From: an uncultured Roseburia sp.
GTDB taxonomy: Bacteria > Bacillota > Clostridia > Lachnospirales > Lachnospiraceae
NCBI GenBank assembly: GCA_945928585.1
Contig: CAMENQ010000062.1
Coordinates: 1-9,830 of the forward strand
Length of the DNA: 9,830 nt
Reading direction: 5' to 3'
Part shown: in pieces, positions 1-8,000 of the stretch
How positions within the stretch are numbered: position 1 is the first letter of the stretch
Layout of the letters: each line of letters starts with the position of its first letter
Translations under genes and position numbers: made by a program
The notes under the pieces: model-generated
Databases searched by the model: none
Told to the model about the DNA's origin: nothing
What the model saw: only the letters and a program-made list of their open reading frames with translations

Positions 1-181
1 TAAGTATTGATACGATACCTGCAAGTACTGCTGATGAAACGACGATTTTCCAATCCACTGTACTCATCACTGTGGATGCGCCGATAACACCCACGGCTGT
101 CTGCGCAATGGTTTTAATACTTCTTACGCCTGCTGCCTTAAGCCATTTCTTTGTTTTTGTGCTTAAATTCAATTTACTCAT
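1..181 (-). CDS. Holin, r1t-type, N-terminal part (runs off window edge)
   Basis: Sixty codons are visible, starting at the ATG at 181-179. The protein begins MSKLNLSTKTKKWLKAAGVR, a short charged amphipathic lead, followed by a hydrophobic segment at about residues 22-40, a turn with VDWK at 42-45, and a second hydrophobic segment from about 46 on. This pattern (KAAG.R.IKT.AQT, then a D-W turn, then SAVLAGI.S.L) is what I know of the r1t-type phage holins of Firmicutes phages, small inner-membrane proteins that permeabilise the membrane at lysis and release or activate the endolysin. The start overlaps the stop of the preceding gene as ATGA, which implies translational coupling. The C-terminus and presumably the endolysin lie outside the window. 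Assignment is by family pattern and position at the end of the late operon. Confidence 0.85.
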   Translation of the reverse strand, partial: MSKLNLSTKTKKWLKAAGVRSIKTIAQTAVGVIGASTVMSTVDWKIVVSSAVLAGIVSIL

Positions 182-486
182 TGTTTATTTCCACCTTTCT
201 TTAAGTGCAATTCCTCTATTTCCGTTTTCATTTTTGTTACCATGCCATTTCCCCCAAGGGTATGGTAGGCTTCATACATTTCACAGAAATTCTCATAGGC
301 ATATGAAGGGATTTCCCCCAAAGCCATATATTTATCGTGATATTCTATGAGTTGAACACGAAGTAACATCATGGTGCCTTTACTGTTTGCATCCCTGTCC
401 TTTTTCTGATTTTTAAGAAGCCATACCATATAGCCTAATACTATTGGCAGAGCTATTGTATAAGTCTGCAGTAATAAATCTTTCAT
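178..486 (-). CDS. Small single-span membrane protein preceding the holin
   Basis: This is a 102-residue protein. Residues about 4-24 (LLLQTYTIALPIVLGYMVWL) form one membrane-spanning helix, followed by a basic stretch (KNQKKDRD). The remaining ~70 residues are soluble, probably helical, with many Tyr, Glu and Met residues (EYHDKY, YAYENFCEMYEAYH) and a lysine-rich end. The positive residues after the helix predict a cytoplasmic C-terminal domain. The ATG at 486-484 is preceded by AGAAGG about 6 bases upstream, supporting this start. It follows the 139-residue gene by 16 bases and overlaps the holin start by four bases (ATGA). Similar one-helix proteins often sit beside holins in Firmicutes phages and are annotated as holin-like or hypothetical. 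A role as a holin partner or antiholin is inference from position and topology only. Confidence 0.8.
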   Translation of the reverse strand: MKDLLLQTYTIALPIVLGYMVWLLKNQKKDRDANSKGTMMLLRVQLIEYHDKYMALGEIPSYAYENFCEMYEAYHTLGGNGMVTKMKTEIEELHLKKGGNKQ

Positions 487-502
487 ATCATCCTTCTTTC
501 AA

Positions 503-922
503 TTATTCCTCGACAGGCTCTGTATTTTCAAATTCCAGCATAAAAGTTAAGGCTGAAATTTCCTCAATATCAAGATTGCTGCGTTCTATATCCTTTTCAC
601 CAATCTTTTCGATTTTTACAGGGTTTTCCGTTTCAAGAAGATCAGCGATTTCCTTATCGGTATTTTTTACCTTTTTTCTTTCACCCTCTGTAAGTGCAGC
701 CAAATTGTCAAGGTTTATGCCTTCGATTGAAGCCATTGTGTCCTTTCGCAGCTCATCATAGGCTGCATAGGCTGTTTCCAGGTTCTTCTTATTTCTCATT
801 ACTTTAAGGTTAATATCTGCAGGAACACTCTGTAATGTGGGATTGTTTTTCTTGAGTTCCCTTCTGTTTTTGAACAATTCATCAATATCGTTAAGCACTC
901 TGATTATTTCTCTGTTTTTCAT
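503..922 (-). CDS. Phage protein of unknown function (DUF1617-like by size and position)
   Basis: This 139-residue acidic, soluble, mostly helical protein has no signal peptide or membrane segment. Residues 1-70 are rich in Lys, Asn and Glu, with the look of two helices (MKNREIIRVLNDIDELFKNR; NLETAYAAYDELRK). It ends in an acidic tail (ISALTFMLEFENTEPVEE). In Firmicutes siphophages a helical protein of about this size between the tail fibre and the holin is often assigned to DUF1617. I consider that a possible but unproven match. The start ATG at 922-920 shares its A with the TAA stop of the gene before it (TAATG), and a GAGGAGG lies about 10 bases upstream inside that gene. The two genes are therefore almost certainly co-translated. 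No function can be read from the sequence. Confidence 0.8.
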   Translation of the reverse strand: MKNREIIRVLNDIDELFKNRRELKKNNPTLQSVPADINLKVMRNKKNLETAYAAYDELRKDTMASIEGINLDNLAALTEGERKKVKNTDKEIADLLETENPVKIEKIGEKDIERSNLDIEEISALTFMLEFENTEPVEE

Positions 923-1149
923 TATTCTGTAGCCTCCTCATCTTCCTTACTTCTGCACAGTGCTGTAAAATCATCCATATCCTTGCGTACCATTGCTTTG
1001 TTCTTTTCATAAAGTTCTCTGTTTGCTATGCTTGAGCTGGTTGATACGTTTCCGGCTTCATCAATTGTGCAGGACATACTTGCTATGTATGTTCCATCCT
1101 CAGTAACTGAATTTCCATTTAAAGTCGTTGACTTTGTTGTTTTAAGCAT
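922..1149 (-). CDS. Small phage protein of unknown function (75 aa)
   Basis: The N-terminal half is Ser/Thr-rich and looks like beta-hairpins (SVTEDGTYIASMSCTIDEAG, then NVSTSSSIANRELY). The C-terminal half is a charged helix (YEKNKAMVRKDMDDFTAL) with an acidic tail. There is no membrane segment or signal peptide. The start is well supported: AAGGAGG lies 9 bases before the ATG at 1149-1147. It is the first gene after the tail fibre, separated from it by a 219-base gap carrying a hairpin, and is fused by a TAATG junction to the 139-residue gene. Small proteins with this hairpin-plus-helix layout are common just downstream of phage tail-fibre genes. A role at the tail tip is possible, but I do not recognise a named family. 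Confidence 0.78.
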   Translation of the reverse strand: MLKTTKSTTLNGNSVTEDGTYIASMSCTIDEAGNVSTSSSIANRELYEKNKAMVRKDMDDFTALCRSKEDEEATE

Positions 1150-1186
1150 TTTTCTTTTCCTCCTTAAATATAATTTTTAATACAGA

Positions 1187-1237
1187 AAGAGCCGAACAAC
1201 TTTAATTACTGTCATTCGGCTCTTAGGCTCTGTTTTT
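1187..1237 (-). terminator. Intergenic hairpin, copy A of a three-member family
   Basis: A perfect 10-bp inverted repeat, 1187-1196 with 1215-1224 (AAGAGCCGAA / TTCGGCTCTT), lies in the gap between the tail-fibre gene and the 75-residue gene. Read in the direction of transcription it is preceded by a second AGAGCC (from 1231-1226) and followed by a weakly U-rich tract (UUUCUGUAUU), then the AAGGAGG of the next gene. On the other strand it is followed by an extra GGCTCTG and five T. It may therefore act as a weak terminator or attenuator for the late operon, a terminator of antisense transcription, or a processing signal. The same layout recurs at 4976-5023 and 8431-8477. The rest of the gap (1241-1368) is AT-rich; it holds a 9-base tandem near-repeat (GGACATATC/GGACATATT, 1271-1288) and a 14-base palindrome (1317-1330) with no assigned role. 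Confidence 0.5.
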
Positions 1238-1368
1238 ATTCTGATGATAACATTTTATCACATATTGAACGGACATATCGGACATATTACTTACTGTACA
1301 TAATATACTGTTACATAAACTATATAGTTTGTTCTATCGCTATATGTACCAATTCAGATCTTTGGGAT

Positions 1369-4300
1369 TTAGTAAATACCAAACACCTCTATTTTAGTAA
1401 ATGTGTATCCCGTGCAGGTTCCCCACACCTGAATCTGTGTAGCTGATACAACTTTGATTGAGACAGAAATAATATTTCCGGATGTGGAATGAAATGAATT
1501 TGCGTACTCTAATTTGTCGTACAATGCAAGCTCCGTTGGAATCATCAAAGGAACAGCTCCACCACTACTTACTATTCGTGCTAATATATACTTGAAATTA
1601 TTTAAATTTTCCACAGTTACAGTTTTTATAGTATTTTTTGGAATATTCTGCGCTATTGTCTTTGAGTATCCACGGTTACTTAATTTATTATTTATCGTAT
1701 CAAGATTTGCTCCTGACGTTGTCTTTATCGTTCCTGCATACACTGTTCCTGACGTATATATGCCTTTGTTGTTATATGCCCTAATCCATGTGGTATCAGA
1801 CATATACCAACCGCCGCCATAGGTTTCGTTGTACCAGCCAGAATGACCGACAGTGCGAATCCAAGAATTACATATGAATGAAGCTGTTGATAGAGCATAA
1901 GATGTATTATTATATCCTCCAACCGATAATCGATGTGAAAATATACCCCATCCGGGTGCAATATCTGTTGCGTAATCTGTTGCATATCTAGCTAGTGCTA
2001 TGGCACTTTCACTATCGTTTGTCTGCATAGTTATATATCCCGGATGTACAGTCGTGACTTTTCGTTCTGCCATTAAATCCATTCCATATGCACCAATATG
2101 ATTATAGTATCCACCTGTATCTTCAAAAGAAATATATGTCGAATTACTGGTAACACCAGTCATATTAATTATTCCTGCCGTTACTGTTCCGAGATTCGCA
2201 GTTATGGCACTTAAGCTTGATACATTTAGTTTATCCGCTGTTACTGCTCCTGCTGCTATTTTTGCGGCTGTTATAGCACCTGCTGCTATAGCATTTGCCG
2301 TTACTGTGCCTGTGTAGATTTTTCCTCCATTTATGTAGGTCACGTCATTGTTATAGCACCATTCAGCGGTAGCTATAGTTTGTGCCGCAGTAACATATCC
2401 ACTCGGAAGGGAAGTGACATAACTTGACTTCCAAGTAACATCTGTGCTACCCATATATGAGCCTTTCTCAAACTCCGTTACACTTAGATTATCGTAGGCC
2501 TCTGCTTTCTTTACGTACAAATTCCACGTACTGGTCGCTGATTTTACGATATAAAATTCTGCCGATCCTGATTTTGAAAATTTCGATAAGCCCGGGTTTG
2601 TATTATTTGCGTTGGCAAACGTAATCCATACTGTCGATGGTATTCCGTTTCGGTTTACCACGCTTAAGGATATTGGCTGATTTTGGTATGTGCCTTTAAT
2701 CACAATTTGAGCCAACAAAAAATATCCGGATGAACCTGCTCCTGCTGCTGTCGAGTGATAAGTCTGTTTCTTTGCGGCATTTGCGGCATTTAATGCTGAA
2801 TTAGCCGTATTGCTCGCACCAACAACAACACTGTTGGAAGATATTGCATTGATGAAGGCAGATTGTGATGTAAGTGTAGTTAACACAGCTGAATTACCAA
2901 ATATATCGGATACATTCAACTGCTCTGTGTTTATTGTCCCTGATGCTATCTCGTTAGATGTGATACTTTTGGCTACGATTTTGTCAACAGTAATACTCCG
3001 GTCGGTCAGAATTTCACCGTTAAGAGTATCTGACTGTACAGCCTGCAATGCTCCGGTTATATTATTGAGTTCATATACAATAGACTTTTCTGAACCTCTG
3101 AAAACAAGCCTGTCCGTCACAAGTGTTCCTGCAGTGATGATGTTTGCGTTGATTTGAACACTGTCCAAATATCCGGTGACATGTCCATTTACGATAGTTG
3201 CCTCGGTTAATAACCCTACATCTGCCAGCATTGTTCCTATGGTGGTCTTTGCCAGATTTGACAGGTCTATTTTTGCATAATTTGACTGCAAATACCCTAC
3301 TGTGGCAAATTCGGCGGACATACTTCCTATCACGGCATTTTTAATGTCAGCTTCGATGGTGGTGAGCTGGCTGTTTTTTATGTATTCAAGTTCTGCGGTT
3401 TCTGCTTTCAAATATTCTGTTTGCAGTGCAAGTACAATAGTGCTTTGCTTAAGTTTAAGTTCCTTAATATCTCCATTAACATCATTTATAACATCTGCAT
3501 ATTCCTCTTCACCATCTGTTTCAATGACTTGTGTTAATAGCTGTGTTCCTGAAAATCTTTCTTTTAGAACATACGTATTAAAGCTTGTATTGCTGTCTGT
3601 TACGGTAACACTATCCCCTAACTGTATGTTTATCTCTGATAGCACAGTTTTAATGTCTGCCGGTCTGTAAGATACATCTTTTATCTTCTGATAAATCCTT
3701 GTTGCCACGGTTCTAAGCGTTTCCGTGTCATACCCATATATCAGAAAGTTTCCTTTAATTGTATATGTATTGTCTCCGCTTCCAACAGATACATTAAGCT
3801 CGTCCTCATCTGATAATACCATTAGCTTTTCTATAGGTTTTGTAACATATTCTTCGTAAGATGTTGTATTCCTAAGATTGTCGCTTACATCAAATGTTGC
3901 TCCTGCGTCCAAATAAACATATTTGAATTTGCCCTCAGGTGTTATGTGTCCGAAACAGGCATTTATCTGACATATTGCATACATAACATCACCTGCTTTG
4001 AGGCTGTCAGTTTGGATAGTTTTTTCTATAGTAATATCATCATTTAAAAGCTCTATAAATTCCTGCTCAATTCCAAGGTATGTGAAAAAGCTGTCTCGAA
4101 ACTGCTTCATTGTATAGCTATTACTATTCTCAAATAAGCCATTATACCAATTAACCACATTTTTAGAGCTTATTGAGTACAGCTCATCATATGCAACTAA
4201 TTTTCTATACGATTTATTTCTTACAGCTTTACATGAATCAATAACTCCTGTAAATAATGGCACTATCTCTGTTTCTATTTTCTGATATACATATATCTTA

Positions 4301-4407
4301 ACGCCGCTTAAGTCACTTATATTAGTTATCTGTGCTTCAAAGCTTGATGAATTACATTCTCCATATTGCAGATTTGAAGAATTACATAATATTCGGTTCA
4401 GCTTCAT
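1369..4407 (-). CDS. Tail hub / tail fibre receptor-binding protein
   Basis: From the first ATG this is 1012 residues; the true product probably starts about 35 codons upstream (see 4408-4512). Residues 1 to ~300 resemble the baseplate-hub part of Firmicutes siphophage tail proteins (LCNSSNLQYGECNSSSFE; later LGDSVTVTDSNTSFNTYVLK). Residues ~300-358 form a predicted coiled coil. Residues ~360-545 are fibrous, repetitive and Thr/Asn/Ile-rich. Residues ~549-660 look like a globular beta domain (GSSGYFLLAQIVIKGTYQNQ). Residues ~703-735 are the alanine-rich AGAITAAKIAAGAVTADKL trimer-forming type. Residues ~858-887 carry GGGWYMSDTTWIRAYNNKGI, seen in phage fibre tips and PilV-like adhesins. Residues ~925-1012 form a C-terminal beta module. 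The protein probably forms a trimer at the tail tip, binding the 140-residue protein's complex and the host surface. I see no peptidase or lysozyme motif. The ATG at 4407 has no Shine-Dalgarno sequence. Confidence 0.9.
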   Translation of the reverse strand: MKLNRILCNSSNLQYGECNSSSFEAQITNISDLSGVKIYVYQKIETEIVPLFTGVIDSCKAVRNKSYRKLVAYDELYSISSKNVVNWYNGLFENSNSYTMKQFRDSFFTYLGIEQEFIELLNDDITIEKTIQTDSLKAGDVMYAICQINACFGHITPEGKFKYVYLDAGATFDVSDNLRNTTSYEEYVTKPIEKLMVLSDEDELNVSVGSGDNTYTIKGNFLIYGYDTETLRTVATRIYQKIKDVSYRPADIKTVLSEINIQLGDSVTVTDSNTSFNTYVLKERFSGTQLLTQVIETDGEEEYADVINDVNGDIKELKLKQSTIVLALQTEYLKAETAELEYIKNSQLTTIEADIKNAVIGSMSAEFATVGYLQSNYAKIDLSNLAKTTIGTMLADVGLLTEATIVNGHVTGYLDSVQINANIITAGTLVTDRLVFRGSEKSIVYELNNITGALQAVQSDTLNGEILTDRSITVDKIVAKSITSNEIASGTINTEQLNVSDIFGNSAVLTTLTSQSAFINAISSNSVVVGASNTANSALNAANAAKKQTYHSTAAGAGSSGYFLLAQIVIKGTYQNQPISLSVVNRNGIPSTVWITFANANNTNPGLSKFSKSGSAEFYIVKSATSTWNLYVKKAEAYDNLSVTEFEKGSYMGSTDVTWKSSYVTSLPSGYVTAAQTIATAEWCYNNDVTYINGGKIYTGTVTANAIAAGAITAAKIAAGAVTADKLNVSSLSAITANLGTVTAGIINMTGVTSNSTYISFEDTGGYYNHIGAYGMDLMAERKVTTVHPGYITMQTNDSESAIALARYATDYATDIAPGWGIFSHRLSVGGYNNTSYALSTASFICNSWIRTVGHSGWYNETYGGGWYMSDTTWIRAYNNKGIYTSGTVYAGTIKTTSGANLDTINNKLSNRGYSKTIAQNIPKNTIKTVTVENLNNFKYILARIVSSGGAVPLMIPTELALYDKLEYANSFHSTSGNIISVSIKVVSATQIQVWGTCTGYTFTKIEVFGIY

Positions 4408-4512
4408 TGAGCCGCTATAAATACCGCTGTCTATGTCTTCATGCTCTCCATTTGGAAAATGAATTATTGTCTGTCTGCTTATTCCACTTAAAAGTATATC
4501 TCTTAATGACCT
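4408..4512 (-). other. Probable N-terminal coding extension of the hub/fibre gene without a canonical start
   Basis: The reading frame of the 1012-residue protein stays open upstream of its ATG and encodes 34 residues (SLRDILLSGISRQTIIHFPN, then a GEHEDIDSGIYSGS segment) that look like the conserved beginning of this hub family (pattern I.FPNGE..DI.S, then a Cys and the FG.C..S.FE segment). The frame continues back to a TGA near 4555, but no ATG, GTG, TTG or CTG occurs in it. The codon at the expected start position, seven bases after AGGAGG, is AGG (4512-4510). The preceding codon is AAG, and ATA and ATT occur further in. A start-codon mutation, a rare non-AUG start or a sequence error would each explain this. 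The coding nature is inferred from family resemblance and from the strong ribosome binding site placed exactly here. Confidence 0.7.
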
Positions 4513-4515
4513 CTT

Positions 4516-4525
4516 ATCACCTCCT
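4516..4525 (-). promoter_or_regulatory. Strong Shine-Dalgarno sequence for the hub/fibre gene
   Basis: AGGAGGTGAT on the minus strand is a ten-base match to the complement of the 16S rRNA 3' end. It overlaps the TAG stop (4526-4524) of the 140-residue gene. The only canonical start downstream in the hub frame is more than 100 bases away at 4407, far too distant to use this site, whereas codon AGG at 4512-4510 sits at the ideal 7-base spacing. The site therefore argues that translation of the hub begins near 4512. Confidence 0.75.
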
Positions 4526-4946
4526 AATATTGTACGGTTGCTATCTTGATTGAATCATATATGATAGTGTTATTCTTTTTGTCAATTCGCTTTCGTGTGT
4601 ATGTAATATCCGGAATATAAATATCTGCTTCCTGATATTCATTAGTTTCTTCATTCCAAAAAGTTACATGATATTTGCGCTGCAGTTCATCTACAAGACC
4701 TGCTTTCATAATATCCTGAATTATTATTTTCTCCTCTAATGTCAAGTCTTCTTTTGTGTAATATTCTTCTTTTGTTTTCTTTCCCGGTGCCGTAACTCTG
4801 GTTAAGTCCTGGGTATAATCATCTCTGTATGCCTCAATTTCAACTCTTGTGTTTGGAATACTTTTGCATTTATCTATTGCCAAGTATTCGTTTGGAAATT
4901 CTTTGTTTCCAAATTTTATTAAATAGCCTTTGAAATTTGTTGCCAT
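4524..4946 (-). CDS. Tail / baseplate protein between tape measure and hub (140 aa, DUF6711-like)
   Basis: The 140-residue protein begins MATNFKGYLIKFGNKEFPNE. It has a beta-rich N-terminal part (FKGYLIKFGN), a central charged region (KKTKEEYYTKEDLTLEEKII) and a beta-rich C-terminal part (YHVTFWNEETNEYQEADIYI; then TIIYDSIKIATVQY). A closing strand of the form I.Y..I.IA...Y is what I remember of the small phage family DUF6711, placed between tape measure and tail fibre. This slot is where the distal tail (Dit) protein or a baseplate linker normally sits, so joining the tail tube to the hub is the likely role, but that is inference. I chose the ATG at 4946-4944, with AGAGGAAG about 10 bases upstream. 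An in-frame ATG further upstream (5015) lies inside the hairpin of the gap and would translate it, so it is unlikely. The downstream hub gene's ribosome binding site overlaps this gene's stop. Confidence 0.85.
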   Translation of the reverse strand: MATNFKGYLIKFGNKEFPNEYLAIDKCKSIPNTRVEIEAYRDDYTQDLTRVTAPGKKTKEEYYTKEDLTLEEKIIIQDIMKAGLVDELQRKYHVTFWNEETNEYQEADIYIPDITYTRKRIDKKNNTIIYDSIKIATVQY

Positions 4947-4975
4947 GTTCTCACTTCCTCTTCTTAAAAATAAAA

Positions 4976-5023
4976 GAGCCAAATACATAGAAATCAATCT
5001 ACATATTTGGCTCATTGGCTCTG
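4976..5023 (-). terminator. Intergenic hairpin, copy B, before the 140-residue gene
   Basis: A perfect 10-bp stem pairs 4976-4985 with 5004-5013 (GAGCCAAATA / TATTTGGCTC), with an additional TAGA/TCTA pairing inside the loop. In the transcribed direction it is followed directly by UUUUAUUUUU, giving a good intrinsic-terminator shape, and then by the AGAGGAAG of the next gene. It is preceded by a second AGAGCCAA (from 5022-5015) that can pair with the same right arm over 8 bp, so two overlapping hairpins are possible. It separates the tape measure gene from the 140-residue gene. Since the downstream genes need expression, partial read-through (attenuation) or processing is more likely than full termination. 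Confidence 0.55.
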
Positions 5024-5067
5024 TTGTTTTAATTATATCATATAAAACACTTTTTGGGTATACTAAG

Positions 5068-8000
5068 CTATGCTAATGCACTTCTTCCTGTCTGTTTCTT
5101 TTCCCTTTCATTTTCAGTCTTAACAAGATGGAATACTCCCTCTGCATCTCCTTCCAGGTATACATGTACATTTACTTCACCCTCACCTGACGAACCGCTT
5201 TCTCTGATGCCTTCCACTACCATTTGTTTTATAAGGTCAGCCGGTGCTTCTATGTTCATTCCGTTTTTTTGGTCTCCAAGCACCGCCATAAATTTTTTAT
5301 TTGGTGGTATTACTGCACCAGTGGCAAGATATGGTATATTATATGATTCTATTTGTCCTATACCTAACTTTGCAGCCTTTCCTATATTTATAGCTGCTGT
5401 TATTGCATCATTTACCTTGGCCTGCAGTTTAACCTTTAATCCTATATTTATGCCTTTAAGTGCTGTTTCAACGCCACTTCTTAATTCGCTTGCCTGTTTT
5501 AATGCATTAGAGGTATATAGGCTTATACTAGGTGTTTTCACGTTGCCTAAAACCTGATTTATTGATGATACACCGCTATTTACATTGCTTATTGCAGGAG
5601 ATGTATTTGCCTGTATATTAGGTGTTCTTACTGTGCCCAGTTTTGCATTCATTGCAGATACACCAATATTTACTGCTGTTGTTGCCGGTGTGGTATTGGC
5701 ATTTACATTAGGCTTTTTTATTGTCCCTAATATTGTATTTACACCTAGCACAGCATTTTTTACCGCCGTTGTTGCCGGTGTGGTATTGGCTTGTATATTT
5801 GCCGGTTTTATAGTATTCAATGCTTTATTCGTTCCAGCTGCCAATGATGCGGCCTGTGCTATGCCTTTGTCTGCCATATTTTTGAAATCTGTTTTTACAT
5901 TATTTGTTGTTGATTCACTCGTTTCTCCAATTTGACTTATGGTATCATCGATATTTTCCAATTGCCTAGTGCCTGAACTTAACGCTTCGTTTGTTTCCGT
6001 TACGCTTCCATTTAATATGTCTATTTCTGTATATAGCCCATTAACATATTGTTCCTGATTTTTATATTCTATAGTTGCATTATGCAAACTTTGATATAAT
6101 TTTGCGGCTGTTTTTACATCAGACTTATTGAATTTTCCAAAATATTTATCATATCCTAGTGCGTTTTTTCCAGTATTCATTACACTTAAAATATTCTGCA
6201 ACGAATATCCGGCTTTTTCCATCTCTGAAATTTGTGCAATAATATCTTGATATGAAGAATTATTGTTAATTTCATTCTCTACATCAGAAATACTTTTCTT
6301 AAGCTCCATAAGGGATTTTTCCCCCTCCACAATCGCATCCTGATAAGCTAATATTTTTAAATGCTCTGTTTGTGAAGCTATCAATTCATCCAATGCTTCC
6401 CTAGTTCCTGTCCATGCATTTGTTTCAGGTTCAATACATTTGCTTACGTCTATGCCGAATTTCTCCAAATCTTCTTTATATTGGCTAAGCTTCTGTAAGT
6501 CCTCATCCGTGAGTACAGACTTTTGAGATAAATTATAATATTCTTCAGCTATCAGTGAAATGCTTTGTGCAGTTGCTTCTATATTTCCAATATTAACCTC
6601 CAAGTTTAGTTTTTGGTTACCTATTTTTTTGATTTCATCATTTATTTCTCCTGCAAGCTTATTAACTTTATCAGGTACTCCTGTAATAAACTCTGTCAAT
6701 ACTTCATCCAATGCGGTTCCCAGTTCTTTTAGTCCCTCAGCCACACCATCCTTAAATACATAATCAAAGAAAGTACCTTCCCCTAATATATCCGCCACTT
6801 CTTCATCAAGCATTTTTGCTATTTCTGAACCTATTTTATCACCAATTTTAAATGCCAACAGTAACTCAAATACAACTGTTAAAGCTGATTTTATACTAAA
6901 ACCTTTTGTTGGTAATGATGTTCCTAGTGCTGTGTTTATCTTTCCTGCAAGGAAATTTCCTAATCCGGTCAATTTCCATACTGCCATTGCCGTTATAAGA
7001 GCTGTTTCAAAAGGTGCCTCCGAAAAAGAACCAAACCAAAAATCAATTGCTCCATCAAGTGCAGCTCCAATAACATCGCCAATACTTTTAAGTACATCTA
7101 ACCATTTTATTCCTCTTAAAAATGCACCTACATTTTTGCCCAGTTTATTCCAATCCACATCAGATATGGCTTTTGCAATAAACTCATTGATCTGTATTAC
7201 CAAATCAGATACATCTTCCCCCACCGAGAAGAAATCTCCTATTTTCCAATCCTCTATAAGTTTCTCTATGTTTTCCATGCTTTGCTGCAACCATTCCGGC
7301 AGCTGCTCCACAGGCTCTAGCTCTCCAAATATCGGTGCATTATTATTGTTTGTTCCTCCTGATGTACTTTCAATATTATCCGTCTTATTTACCACCTGCA
7401 GCTCATCAATATCTGATAACTGCCTATTTGCTTTTTTCGCGCTTTCAGCTACGCTGTCCAAAGCTGATGCCTGATTATATAAGGACTCTGCCCCTTCCTG
7501 ACTTGCCTTAACTGTAGTGCCGAATAACGTGCTTATACAGCTTGCAATATAGCCTGTAATCTTTTGCAAGCCTGCCATAAGACTGTTTAATGCCGGCATT
7601 ACTGCATTATATATTGGCTGAAATGCAGTAAGCAGATTGCCCTTAATAGCGGCCAAACTGTCTGAAAACTGTTTGTTTGACTTTAAGGCATTTCCCATAT
7701 ATGTAGTAAGCCGTCGTAAGCCGGCACTTATTATATTAAATATAAATGCACTGGCCACAATAGACCTGAGCCTTACGGCAAATCTGCCTGCTGAATGGGA
7801 TGCCTTGTTAAAGTTCTTTTGACCTTCCTTTCCTATGGATTTTATCTTTTTTACAAGGCTTTGCTGTTTTGCATCTACCTCTTTTGTCTTTTTTCCGAGC
7901 ATATCAAGCCTGTCTGTGGCTTTTGCCAGTGAATCCACTGCCTTTTTATACTTTTCAGTTCCTATTCCTGTACTTGTTGTGGCTTTTATTTTCTCTATCT

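Noticed and set aside
1215..1286. A 20-codon open frame on the minus strand in the gap after the fibre gene
   Set aside because: No ribosome binding site precedes it and it runs into the hairpin; likely chance in AT-rich sequence.
1241..1368. Promoter, operator or attachment site suggested by the 14-base palindrome and 9-base tandem repeat
   Set aside because: No convincing -35/-10 pair with correct spacing was found on the minus strand, and short palindromes are expected in AT-rich DNA.
1725..1985. An 86-residue minus-strand open frame inside the fibre gene
   Set aside because: It is in another frame of a well-supported gene with no ribosome binding site or recognisable protein features.
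1700..2300. Diversity-generating retroelement target in the fibre tip
   Set aside because: No second near-copy differing at adenines and no reverse transcriptase gene is present in the window, and the tip motif is not the usual C-type lectin target.
4947..5015. Upstream extension of the 140-residue protein to the ATG at 5015
   Set aside because: The extension would translate the intergenic hairpin itself; the ATG at 4946 has a ribosome binding site and starts a family-like N-terminus.
5452..5811. CRISPR-like array
   Set aside because: The periodic repeats are in-frame protein repeats of the tape measure gene with no spacers.
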